Assembly: GCA_023105745.1 (NCBI GenBank) | Contig: JALGQZ010000002.1 | Span: 45,854,497 to 45,918,496, forward strand | Origin: Austropuccinia psidii | Lineage: Eukaryota; Basidiomycota; Pucciniomycetes; Pucciniales; Sphaerophragmiaceae | DNA length: 64,000 nt | Reading direction: 5' to 3' | Part shown: positions 1 through 9,825 of the stretch, one piece after another | Numbering within the stretch: position 1 is the stretch's first letter | Layout of the letters: each line of letters starts with the position of its first letter | The notes under the pieces: model-generated | What the model was told of the DNA's origin: nothing | The model's input: only the letters and a program-made list of their open reading frames with translations | Databases searched by the model: none | Translations under genes and position numbers: made by a program

Positions 1-1835
1 AAATCAATTCAAAAAAAAAAAAATTTTTTTTTGGCTTACCTTTTGATATCAATAAATGTTTTTAATTTTTCATTGGATGTAAATTTTGATTTCTGTTTAA
101 TAGGATTCATTTTGTCCTTCTCTGTTAAAAAATCTTTTTTCATGATCTGGTTTGGAATCTTTCCAGTATGAAGGATATGAAGAGAGAGAAAAAAATATAT
201 AAGATATATAAAATTAAAGTTGTATAGGAGGAGTCTTGAGAGGTATTAATACTACAATGTGATGATCTTGAAAAAAGAAAAATTAGATAGAATTGTATGA
301 TTAAATTTGTAAGTAGTAGATATTTATGGTAGGTAGCCCATAACCTGTTATAAGATTAAATTTTTATTTTATTTTATTACTAATCAAAATTCTATGTATA
401 TATAGGTACTATCTCTGTTACAAATATTAATATACAATTGATATATCTCCCCTAAAAGAGATAAATACTTATAAGAATAAGAAATAATATAAAATTATTA
501 TTTTGATTATTAAATAAAATAAAATAAGAGAAAAGATCTCCCCTAAGGAGAGATCATTTTTGAGTCAAAATTTCATTACTAATATATATTAAAGAATGTG
601 TTAGGCATATGCGTGTACGGATTGTGGTTATGTGTTAGGTTTCAGTATGATAGTAAGACAACAGTCCCTAATATAGATTGTGAATTATAAATTATGATAT
701 TATGAGAATTAATGAGAAGTAAGAGAATTGCAAGAATTATGAACTATTACTGATATAAACTACACCAATCCTGATTTTTGATAGTTTTTTTTTGGAAGAG
801 TAACAAAAATCTGAATTTTGGATGATTTTTTTTTGAAGTTTTTATAGAGCTTTAGATTAACTGTGATTAAATATTCTGCAAATTTCCAAACTAAAGAATA
901 ACCAGCTGGACACTTGGAGCTTTTGATTCAAGAACATGAGCTGTTGATTAAAACCTTCTTGATTCTTTTGGGTCAGGACCCCAAAAACCAAACTGGCAGG
1001 CATTTCATGTTCATCTACTGAGGCCTGAATTTTTGAATTGATTCCAAATCAAGTTATAAATACTGCGAACTTGACTTGATTTTTGTTTTTATCTTTGAGA
1101 TGAATGAATCGATTTGTTTGACAAGAAATGAGCAAAGGACGAGCAAAAATATGATTAAAATAAATAATAAGACTATTACAACCTTAATGAATGTAGGTAT
1201 AAAGACAAAATGAGTTTTTATTTTTTTCAACAGAAACAAGTAACGAGTGTCGAGAAACAGTACAGTAGACATAAAATACAACCCTAATTTTTTTTGTTTT
1301 GTTTTTTTGATTATTTTTTTTTAAATTTTTTTGTTTTGAGCTTGATGGATGAAGAATTAAAAAGGATAAAAAGCCATTACAAGATGTACAAAAATAGTAG
1401 ACTTTTGTTATTAAAACGAAGTTTGAAAGTACAACACGATTTTTGAAAGAGACAGCTAATTGAAAGACTTTGAATGAATTAAGAAATCAAGTTTGAGTGA
1501 TAAATGAATGAATTTGAAAAAAGATTTGATTTCAAGTTGACCGACTTTTAAAATTGAAATGATGATGATGAGCTATTTAAAAGAAAGACGAAAGAGTATA
1601 ACTGTTTTGATATATAACAAATGATACATTTCCCTGAATGAAATTGTAGGGATGAGTTGCTAAGATTTGACTTTATAAAAAGAAGGTATAGAAAATGATG
1701 ATAAATGAAAGTTGAATGAATTTGTTTAAAACGAATGAATAAATATATATATTATTTTTTTGGATTATTTTTTTTTTGATCAAGTTGATTGTTAGCCAAA
1801 AGATTATGATGATGAATAAGTTGAGGGTATCAAGT
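1..1835. other. AT-rich intergenic DNA, no supported gene
   Basis: No open frame here has convincing protein-like composition; the short open frames are hydrophobic or leucine/isoleucine-rich readings of A/T-rich DNA. Two small imperfect hairpins share the core tctcccctaa, near 446-463 and 534-554, about 90 bases apart. The segment 1300-1835 lies directly downstream of the minus-strand gene ending at 1836 and probably holds its 3' untranslated region and terminator, but I cannot place a polyadenylation site with confidence. Confidence 0.5.
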
Positions 1836-3159
1836 TTAAAAGGGAGGATTAAATGCAGAGTTGGCAATGATGATAGGGGGTAAAGGATGACCCCTAGGTG
1901 ATTGATGTGAAGGAGAAGTAAGTTGTCTAGGTTTAGAAGCTCGATTTGAGTTATTGAGAAATGAATGAGACTTTGAAGAAGAAGAAGGTGTAGGAAGTGA
2001 TGTTGAAGAATAAGCTGATTTAAGATGTTCAAATACCCTTTTTTGAAATTTCAATTTCAAGTGAGAGATTCTTAAGGGGGTTTCACGACGATCATCATTA
2101 GAATTGATTAGTGAAAGCTAGAAAGAAAAGATTTTGTCAAGACTAAGAAATTTATTTTTAATTTTTTTAATGATTAAAATACATACTAATTGTTGAAGAT
2201 GCCTTTTAGTTAATTTATTAGAATCGCAAGACCAAAAAGGGTCAGAAGATGACTAATATTGAAATCAAATGATTAGAATGAGATGTTTTTGTTTTTGTTT
2301 TTGTTTTTGTTTTGAAGGATGAATTATAAAAGAAGATGAAGCATACATTTAAGATTGGTGAGCTCATAGGAGAAGTTGGTACAGAAGAGCAATCTGAGCT
2401 AGGAGGTGAAGAAGGAGTATCTGTTTCTTGACCATCATCACTATATAAATCATCGTCTACATCACTTTGATGATCTGATAAATTTTCTTCATCTTCACTA
2501 TCGTCTTCAAAGCAAGATTTTGAGGTGATACTAAAAGGATCTTCCAATTGAGCGCGAATGGCAATACGTTCTTGACGAGTTAACTCTTGAGCAAAAGTAT
2601 TAGGTGATTGATTGAAGGAAGAGTTTGGTTTGATTAAATTTGGGAAAGTGACGGAACGAGTACGAGTGATCTGAAATGTAGTACTTTGACTACCGACTGA
2701 ATGAGTACTTGAAAAGAATTGAAAACTGATGATGCCATTAAAAAGTGGACAAGAACGATATTGATGATCTAGATGAACATCCAAGGAAGCAAAATTTCCA
2801 TCGCTAGCTCTTAATTCAAATAAAGGATCTTTATCATGAGCAAAGCGACCTGAAACCACTGAAGATGATTAAGAATCCAAGATGAGTCAACAAGCTAAAA
2901 GAGTGATTGAGTGAGATGAGTGAGTACGTACGAGTGAAGAAGATAGGATGATTAGTGACATGAAAAGTTCCTATCAAGATTTGTTTGAGGTGAGAAACTG
3001 TGAAAGCTCGATGTTGATCCAATTGAATTTTTCTAAAAGGTTGAGCATTTAAACTGAGAGCAGAGAGTAGATTAGCTCCAGGACAGATGAGTAAGATTTC
3101 TAGAATTAATTCCAGACTTACAAAATGTGGAGTCTGACCGAATAAGGCTGAACAAACAT
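1836..3159 (-). CDS. Five-exon gene, unknown function, about 336 aa
   Basis: I do not recognise this protein. Five exons join in frame on the minus strand: 3159-3122, 3053-2932, 2849-2347, 2252-2187 and 2117-1836. The four introns (68, 82, 94 and 69 bases) all begin GT (GTAAGT, GTACGT, GTATGC, GTATGT) and end AG, the first with a GCTAAT branch-like site. Joining gives about 336 residues from an ATG at 3159. The N-terminal ~110 residues look globular (motifs FFTRRFAHDKDPLFEL and LDHQYRSCPLFNG). The middle holds a very acidic stretch (FEDDSEDEENLSDHQSDVDD), then Ser/Pro-rich sequence. A short helical part (DPFWSCDSNKLTKRHLQQL, then basic HLKLKFQKRVFEHLK) precedes a Ser/Pro-rich tail. No signal peptide or membrane segment is seen. 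CpG is much commoner here than in the transposons, suggesting a non-repeated host gene. The splice model is inference from sequence; an upstream exon cannot be excluded. Confidence 0.72.
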
Positions 3160-3446
3160 TTTGATGAGATGAAGCTATCGAATTTAAGAGTTAATTTGAG
3201 TTTATCTTGCTCAAGAATGAGATTTTTCAAGTTGAAATTTATGAAACAATCAATTTAAAGTTAAAATCGAGCAAAGCCAAGTTTCCAAAACGAAAACGAG
3301 CCGAGAATTTAAATTAATTTTTAATCCAGACGGTCTGAGCCACTGAGCTTCAGCTTCAGCCAAGACCAGCCAGCGCAAGGCAGACCAGCCAATCGAAATC
3401 TTTAATTAACTGATGGGTTTTGGCGAGATTTTTAAAAATTGGAAAG

Positions 3447-3528
3447 ATTTTAATTTTAATTTTAATTTTAATTTTAATTTTAATTTTAATTTAAATTTTA
3501 ATTTTAATTTAAATTTTAATTTTAATTT
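3447..3528. repeat. TTTTAA hexanucleotide microsatellite
   Basis: About 13 units of ttttaa with small interruptions (ttaaat), ending at the CpG-bearing sequence tatcgcgatc. Both strands are open across it only because the unit has no stop in some frames. Confidence 0.9.
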
Positions 3529-3608
3529 GATATCGCGATCATCCCAAGTTGAGGGGATCGATATCAAGGAATGGCAGTCTGCACTAGAGAGCAATACTAC
3601 AACCTCAG

Positions 3609-3655
3609 TAGAAATCTCAGCAGAAATCTCAGCAGAAATCTCAGCAGAAATCTCC
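3609..3655. repeat. 12-base tandem repeat (agcagaaatctc)
   Basis: Almost four consecutive near-identical copies of agcagaaatctc, in frame as Ala-Glu-Ile-Ser. Confidence 0.85.
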
Positions 3656-3913
3656 CGTTAAAAGTTTCATCGAAGCCAAAGTTTCAAATTAAAGTTTCAA
3701 AATTAAAAATTAAAAATTAAAATTAAATTCACTGTGATCTTAGTTTATTAGCCGGCTGAGGCCAAAGCGCACGTGCCAGCCTGCACACACAGACAGCGCT
3801 GCAAACACTCCATCTCTGCGATACGATACAGCTTACAAGACAGAGCAATATCAAACACTACTTGGAAATTTTAAAGGGGCTCAAACGCTGGAGTCTGGAG
3901 AAACTCAAACTCG

Positions 3914-3979
3914 CTGTCACACTAACTGTCACACTAACTGTCTCATTGACTGTCTCATTGACTGTCTCAGAACTGTCTC
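3914..3979. repeat. 12-base tandem repeat (ctgtcacactaa / ctgtctcattga)
   Basis: Two exact copies of ctgtcacactaa followed by two exact copies of ctgtctcattga and two decayed ctgtctca units. The stepwise change from one variant to the other shows a short local duplication history. Confidence 0.85.
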
Positions 3980-4110
3980 ACCTACCTCAAACTTCAATCT
4001 CTCAAACTAAAATCTTAAGGCGTCCAAAATTAAATGTACAGCTACCCTACAGTACATTCTTCCAAATTACGCAATTTACTCTATCTGTGGTGGAGATTTG
4101 AACTTTCCTA

Positions 4111-5859
4111 TCTAAATCATTTTTAAATTTATTAATTATTTCAAAAAAGAAAAAAAAGATAAGAAGAAATAACATAAACTTTAATTTTTTAAAAAAAAAA
4201 TTGAATTAAAATAAAATTAATTTATTTTTCTTTCAAATTTTACAAAGAAAGGAAAAAAAAAATTATTTCAAGAACCAAAAAGTTGATTTCAATTTCAATT
4301 GAATTTGATTTACTTATTTATTTTTTGATTTTTATTTTTATTCAACACATATTTGTTTGAAAAATTCAAGAAAATATTTAATCAAAATTAAAATTAATAG
4401 GTTTGGTTTCTTTGTATTCTCTCTATATCTCACTCAGCAGTCAACTCTCATTTTGCTTGTTCTTTTTTGTAGGTTAGTTTTGGGTTTAATTCAAAAAACC
4501 CTTTTTTAGACTTCCATAAACCTAAAAGCACCCCAAGAATTAATCAAAACTAATTCAAATTAATTTTACTTATTTCTTCTTTTCAAAATGAATTTAATTT
4601 TAATTGTTTTTTTTAAAAAATTGGAATTTTATTTTTATTTTTTAATCAAAAAATTCTTACCTAGACTTAAAAACCCTCCTAGAACCTTTATGATTAAGCA
4701 AAAATCACTTTGATCAATTGCTTTTTTTTTACCAAATATTCTTTTTATTTTTTCAATAAAACACATTTCTTTAGGGTTTCATAAACCTCCTAGAAATTTC
4801 AGAATGGATTGAAAATCATAGTGAGCAATTTTTTAAAACTCATTCAATTTAGATTTTTATATCTATTATTTATTCTTATTTATTCTTTTAATTTAAAAAA
4901 TCCACTAAAGGCCTTTGTCACCCTTCTATCAACTCAATCATTAATGAAAAAAAGCAAGAACTGAATTTTTGTTTTTTGCAAAAAAAAAAAAAAAAATTAG
5001 AAGTAGAACTACTTGGGGATTCTTTTTTTTTTTTTTTTTTTTGGAAATAATGTTCAATAATGTATTACTTTGTAACTTAATATTTAAAAAAAAATTAAAA
5101 AAAAAAAAAAAAAAAAAACTTAGAAATTAATTCATCATTAAAAATTTATTAAATAGTTATTAATAAATCAAATTAAATTAAATTGAGAATAATAATTAAG
5201 AAATAAATTAAAAAGATTTAAAATAATTATAATTAAAAAAATAAATAAATTATAAAATTAATAATTAATAAATTAAAAAAAAAAAAATCAAAATTTTATA
5301 AATATAATTTTTAATTAAATAAATTTAATAATTAATCATAATTAAAACTTAATTAAATTAAATAAGTTAAAAAAAATATCAAATTAAAAAAAAAAGATTA
5401 ATAAATCAATAAAAAATACTTACAAGTTATTCAAATTAAAAATAAACTTAAAAAAAAAAAATTATCTTTATTTAAAAGATTCAAACTTTAAAAAGTCTTT
5501 TCCAAATAAAAAAAAAAAAAAAAAAAACCTTAATATTAAATAATTAAGAATTTTTTTTTTTTTTACTTACTAAAAAATTAAAAAAAATTAAAAATAAAAT
5601 ATATATATATATAAATAGAATTATTCAAGAATTTACCATATATAATAAGATTTTTTTTTTTTAATTTTTTTTTTTTTAAAAAGGATTTAATTGATTTAAA
5701 TTATATAATTTAATAAATTAAATCTAAATCTAAATATATATATATATATTTAAAAAATCAATTTAAATAAATAATTTATTATTATTATTATTATTGTAAT
5801 TATTATAATTTTTTTTTTTTTTTTTTTTTTATAAATAAGAAAATTTAAAATTAATTAAT
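4111..5859. other. Low-complexity A/T-rich DNA
   Basis: Mostly poly-A and poly-T runs of 10-25 bases and ATTT/AAAT mixtures. No gene, repeat with defined borders or RNA gene is visible. The part 4400-4500 (ctctctatatctcactcagcag) is slightly more complex but has no supporting open frame. Confidence 0.6.
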
Positions 5860-6353
5860 TAATTGAGGGAAAATTAAGGTTAATTTTTTATTGAATTAAA
5901 TTTTTATAAAAAGAAAAAAAAAAAAAAATTCATTTTAATTTAAAAGTTAACAAAAAAAAAAAAAAAAAAAAAAAATTAATTTTTTTTTAATTCAATTTAA
6001 ATTTTTTTTTTTTATTGATTTATTTATTTATTTATTTATTTATTTAAAAAAAAAAAATATCTTTTAATCAAATTTTTACAAATATTAACTTAACTAATTG
6101 GTTTTTTTTGTTTTTTTTTTTTTTTTTAGAACTTTTTTTTTTTCATTCTTAATCATAAATAAGATGATTAATTTAATTTTCATTTTTATTTTTATTTTTA
6201 TTTTTATTTTTTTAACAAAAATTATTAAAAAAAAAAAAAAAATTTTTTTTTAAATTAAAACTTCATTAAATTTTTTTTTTTTTTTTTTTTTGTAAATTAA
6301 TCCCTTTTTTTATTTAAGAAAAAAAACTTTAAATAATTATAAAATATATAATT

Positions 6354-6392
<39 letters not shown>

Positions 6393-6620
6393 AACCTTTT
6401 TAGAAATTAAAAAGAAATTATTAAATTAAATTTATTTAAATAATTTAAAAAAAAAAAAAATATTATTATTATAAGTATTATTTTTTTAAATAAAAAATTT
6501 AAATAATTTTTTAAATTTAATAATTAATTTTTTTTAATTATTATTTTTTTAAAATTAATCTTAATTATTAAGAAGAATTTTTTTAAAAAAAAAAGAATTC
6601 AAAAGAAAAGGAATAAATAT
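5860..6620 (+). repeat. Left direct repeat (DR-L), partner of 16148-16877
   Basis: This AT-rich segment matches 16148-16877 in the same orientation. Shared non-trivial strings occur in the same order: aatattaacttaacta, tttcattcttaatcataa, attaatccctttttt, tattattataagtattattt, aatcttaattattaa and aggaataaa. It ends exactly where the MULE terminus at 6621 begins, while its partner starts exactly after the MULE-type terminus at 16147. Identity was judged by eye; homopolymer lengths differ freely. Confidence 0.7.
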
Positions 6621-7440
6621 AGGGTATTAGTAAAAATATGTAAGAGCTTATATGTTTTTTACTAAAAACTTATAAGTTTTGGCCATAAATTAGTTAAATC
6701 ACATAAGTTTTTTTGAAAAACAAATAAGGAGTTCCCTGAGCTCATTTTTAATTAAAAATGAAAGACAATCATGCCTTAATTGGGCCAAAACATTCCCAAA
6801 AAAGGGGGTTTTCCCCCTAAAACCCCTCTAACTCCCAATTGTTTCAGATTTTTTTTCCCTTCCCCCCCCCAAAAAAAAAGACCAAACACCCCAAACAATC
6901 AACATTATCCCCACCTCAAACAATTTTTTTTTTGAAAAACAGCAGTACCAAACCAATTTTTCAAAGATTTTCACACTTTTATTTATTTTTTCTCTCCCCA
7001 AAGACTGCATTTTAAACCACAACAAATTACTTTCAAGCCTCTAAATTTCCAATTTTTTACCTTCCCTAATCCATTAATCTCACATTTAAACCAATTTTTT
7101 TTTCACTCTTAACTACTTCTGTTCATTTTTAACACCCTTTTTCACTTCTTTTTAACATTTTGATAGGGGTCTTACCCCATTCCAAATCCTCAAATTCCCC
7201 CCTTTTTTCACTTTTATACATATTTTTCATTCAAAGATGCTTCAGCCCCCCACTGAAGATGAATTTCAGACCCTTGAGCTTGTTTGGCAACATTTACATA
7301 ATGCTGCAAGGACTCAGGGGTATGCTGTGTCCACCTTGAGGTCCAATATGACCCACAATCAAATTGAAATAGGTTATGATAGGTCTGGGACCCTAAATGC
7401 CAAAAAAAAACAATAAAACTGAATAACCAGGCTTGAAATA
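6621..7440 (+). mobile_element. 5' portion of a MULE DNA transposon (copy 1)
   Basis: It begins with agggtattagtaaaaata, a variant of the terminal motif AGGGTGTTGGTAAA found at 32236, 39205 and inverted at 16147 and 40527. The next ~600 bases (leader) align with the reverse complement of 37995-38330, upstream of the second MULE transposase. The reading frame starts at 7237. Similarity to MULE copy 2 stops near 7440, where sequence switches abruptly to Harbinger transposase, so this is a truncated element joined to another transposon. Confidence 0.75.
7237..7416 (+). pseudogene. MULE transposase N-terminus (FAR1-like DNA-binding region), truncated
   Basis: Open from ATG 7237 for 59 codons to TAA 7414-7416. 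The frame contains WQHLHNAARTQGYAVSTLRS and the following EIGYDRSGT, nearly identical to WQHVHNIARAQGYGVSTLRS / EIGCDRSGT in the minus-strand copy at 37.9 kb. This spacing (QGY, then C-D-R-G/S-G) is the FAR1/WRKY-GCM1-type zinc-binding start of MULE transposases. Here the Cys is replaced by Tyr (TGT to TAT), and an A9 run precedes the stop. The catalytic domain is missing; downstream is an unrelated Harbinger fragment. Confidence 0.75.
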
Positions 7441-7687
7441 ATGGTTATTATGCAAAATCAAATGCGTAATGTGAAAGAGGTAAAATTATTTGTACAGTGG
7501 GTGGTAACCTGTGTTATATTGCATAATCTATTAGCACAAGTAGGTGACCAATGGAGTGATTTATATGAGGATAATGACCCCCCCCCCCAAGCTCCAAAAT
7601 ATCACACAAAAAGATGATGAAAATGGCCATTTGAATATTCATGAAATAGTCAAGCCCTACACTTTAGATTGGTTCAGGAATAAATGA
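7440..7687 (+). pseudogene. PIF/Harbinger transposase C-terminal fragment (copy 1)
   Basis: Reading the plus strand gives VQWVVTCVILHNLLAQVGDQ followed by WSDLYEDNDPP. This is the conserved end of Harbinger (DDE_Tnp_4-type) transposases, as in copy 2 (SCMILNNMLAQIGYEWFDLYEDDDPP near 25.2-25.3 kb). A C10 run near 7580 breaks the frame. The N-terminal two thirds, including all DDE residues, are gone and replaced by MULE DNA. It points tail-to-tail at the TET-like gene, with about 180 bases between the ends. Confidence 0.75.
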
Positions 7688-7869
7688 ATAGATGAATTAC
7701 AAGTGCTGACAATGTTTTAAGATTAATAAAACATGTTTATTTTCAAAGAGAATTATCTGAAGACTAATATTTGTAATACATTTTCAATCCATATCTATGG
7801 AATGGTAAATGTTAAGACTGGAATCGAATCATAATTATCAAATGTGTAAACATATATAATCTAAAATAT

Positions 7870-9142
7870 TTACAATTTTTTATTTTTACGTAATCTTTTG
7901 TTATCCTGTTCATTCCGCATGATTGGACCATTGACTTTTGTTTCAATTTCTTAAGAGCTGAGTTGTTTGAATTTTTGTCCTGTGAGAAATAATTTCTTGT
8001 TTATTTGAAAAGAACAACCAAAGTGTGTGATGGATTGGTGTTCAAGAAATTCTTTTGCTGGCTTGGTTGTTTGATGAAGAAGTTCAGATGTTTTCCAGAG
8101 TATTTTAACAATGCCTTCTTTTTTTGGAAAAATCAAAAATGAATTTGTGGTTGGGAAATGATAATCCATGCCCAGAGGGTGTGAAATCTGTAGGAATTGG
8201 AATGAAATTGTTTTTATTGATAAAATAGAATATACCATATGTCCATGAATTGATGTCCTTATTATCAGTATGTGGTTTATTGTGGAAGCCATTGAAAGTA
8301 ACTATAACATTTGAATAAGTTTTGAAATTCGGTGATTTGTTGGAATGCCATTCAAGTTGGCTGAAGTTTGGCAAATTGGCTGCATTCATGATTTCTTGAT
8401 TGTCTTTAAGTGCATTATGTGAAAAACCTTGAATTCGGGAGTGAATGAATTCATCAAATTCTTGAAGTGTTGACCATTGCTCATTATCTTCATCAATTGT
8501 TTTTTTAGTCAAACCCGCTTTCCTTGCATAAACCCCAGCAGATTTACCAGAATCAGAACCCTGACAAAATCCTATTCCTTTCATAATGCCATCAAGCATA
8601 TCAGAGTTAGTGGTGATATTTTGATGGTTCTTTGCAAGCTTATTTAATGTTATGATCAATTTTTGAAGTTTATGGAAGACTGGTGTTGGACTGCTGAATG
8701 GGTGAATTTGATACATGAAAATAGGTAAATAAGGCTTGTTATGTCTATTGATAAGTACATAGGGTCTGGGCAGAAGTTTGTGTGGAGAAAGCTTTAACCA
8801 GGAGGCATTCTCATTGTTCTTCTTGTCTAGTGTAATTATGGAGAAGTTGGGATTGTAAAGGCCAAGCTGGCCTGCTGTTTGGTTCATATAAGAAAGCATT
8901 CTTCTTTGTTTTCTGGTATTTGAGTGATTATTATTAAGAGAATTCTCTTCTGTTATATCATTCTGATTGTGAGGTTGAGTCCCAACAGGCTTCACATCAT
9001 GAGTAATTAAAGAGAGTTTGGGAACATTCAGCTCATTGACAATCATCTGGTCATTTGGTTGAGTCCCAACAGTCAAATGATCAGATGATTGATGAGAAAT
9101 GGCTAAAGAAAGGGGGAGTTGGTTGTTTGAAGGTGATGTCAT
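7870..9142 (-). pseudogene. TET/JBP-like 2OG-Fe(II) dioxygenase, copy 1, nearly intact
   Basis: A minus-strand frame runs from ATG 9142 (or 9193, 17 codons earlier) to 8105, about 345-362 codons. It is then shifted by one base in a run of seven T (8119-8125) and continues to a TAA at 7951. Motifs match fungal TET/JBP-like 2OG oxygenases: GFCQGSDSGKSAGVYARKAG, then ITTLQEF-like region (WSTLQEFDEFIHSRIQGFSH), LEWHSNKSPNF, the iron-binding HxD in NKPHTDNKDINSWTYGIFYF, GHGLSFPNH, a probable distal His in LLHQTTKP, and ITHFGCSFQI. TET/JBP enzymes oxidise methylated bases in DNA; activity here is inference. The N-terminal ~100 residues are low complexity with two VGTQP repeats. Comparison with copy 2 suggests the original protein read through 7951 to 7870, adding a basic tail (NEQDNKRLRKNKK). 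The homopolymer indel might be a sequencing error, so a functional gene is possible. Confidence 0.8.
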
Positions 9143-9230
9143 TATTGCAGATATAATATATTCCAAAATTTTAATTCCTCCCCTAAATTTCAAAAAAAAA
9201 AAATTATTAGTGGTATATGTTGTTTCAGCA

Positions 9231-9503
9231 GTGGAGGAGGTGGTGGTGTGGCATCAGTAATAACAGTTGGGGGGAGGTGGCCGGTTGGTGGTAGTGGTAG
9301 TGGTTGCCAATCCGCAGTGAGGGTAGTGGGTGGTTGGTTGGAGGTGGAGGAGGGGGTGGTGTGGCGTCAGTAATAACAGTTGGTGGTTGGTTGGCGGTGG
9401 TGGTGATGGTGGATGGGTGGAGGGGGAGGCGGTGGTGGTGGTAGTGGCCGGTCGACGGTGGGGGTGGTGGTAGTGGTAGTGGCCGGTTGGTGGTGGTGGC
9501 ACA
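9231..9503. repeat. G-rich minisatellite (GGTGGT-type, ~112-base higher unit)
   Basis: Plus strand is dominated by ggtggt/ggtagt/ggaggt trinucleotides in a genome that is otherwise ~75% A/T. A larger unit repeats: tcagtaataacagttgg occurs at about 9252 and 9366, and gtggccggttggtgg-like sequence recurs near 9276 and 9478. Several G-runs separated by T could form G-quadruplexes. The Pro/His/Thr-rich minus-strand open frames over this region are readings of the repeat, not genes. Confidence 0.85.
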
Positions 9504-9825
9504 GTAAGCAGTAGTCAGTACCATAATGACTACTGCGTAAATACAACAAAAGAAAGGGCTTACCATTGCTATTAAAAAAAAGCCCCCCAACACGTTTTTT
9601 TTTCAAAAGTACTATCTGTGCAGAATGAAAGAACATCAGTGCAAGAAAGTTAAGATCAGTTGCAGTGTATGCACCTACAGCTTCCAAAAAAAAAAAATTT
9701 GAAATGAATTGATCAATCAAAACTTGAGGAACTGTTTTAAAAAGAAAGACTGTTGAAAAAAATTACCCAAATGAAGAATTTAGTAATCTTATACAAAAGA
9801 CGTGTGGTGAATTTTTAATCAAGGG
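9504..9825. other. Unassigned spacer
   Basis: A short mixed-composition stretch between the G-rich minisatellite and the AT satellite. Open frames exist on the minus strand but lack recognisable motifs. No terminal repeat of the TET/Harbinger element could be found here. Confidence 0.4.

Larger units (their letters stand above)
3160..4110. promoter_or_regulatory. Upstream region with CpG-containing DNA and three microsatellites
   Basis: This stretch lies upstream of the minus-strand gene starting at 3159 and is less AT-rich than anything else nearby (for example 3337-3400 and 3750-3850). It is a plausible promoter region, possibly bidirectional. It also holds a TTTTAA hexamer run (3447-3528) and two 12-base tandem repeats (3609-3655 and 3914-3979). 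Plus-strand open frames exist across the repeats, but they are only repeat readings (Asn-Phe and Leu-Thr-Val runs) and I do not call them genes. No core promoter element could be fixed. Confidence 0.35.

Noticed and set aside
3413..3661. Plus-strand open frame of Asn-Phe repeats and Ala-Glu-Ile-Ser repeats
   Set aside because: It is only the reading of a TTTTAA microsatellite and a 12-base repeat; the minus strand is equally open.
3862..4101. Plus-strand 79-codon frame with Leu-Thr-Val repeats
   Set aside because: Driven by a 12-base tandem repeat; no start context, splice partner or motif supports a gene.
9225..9720. Pro/His/Thr-rich minus-strand frames
   Set aside because: Three overlapping frames are open at once across a G-rich minisatellite, as expected for a trinucleotide-like repeat.
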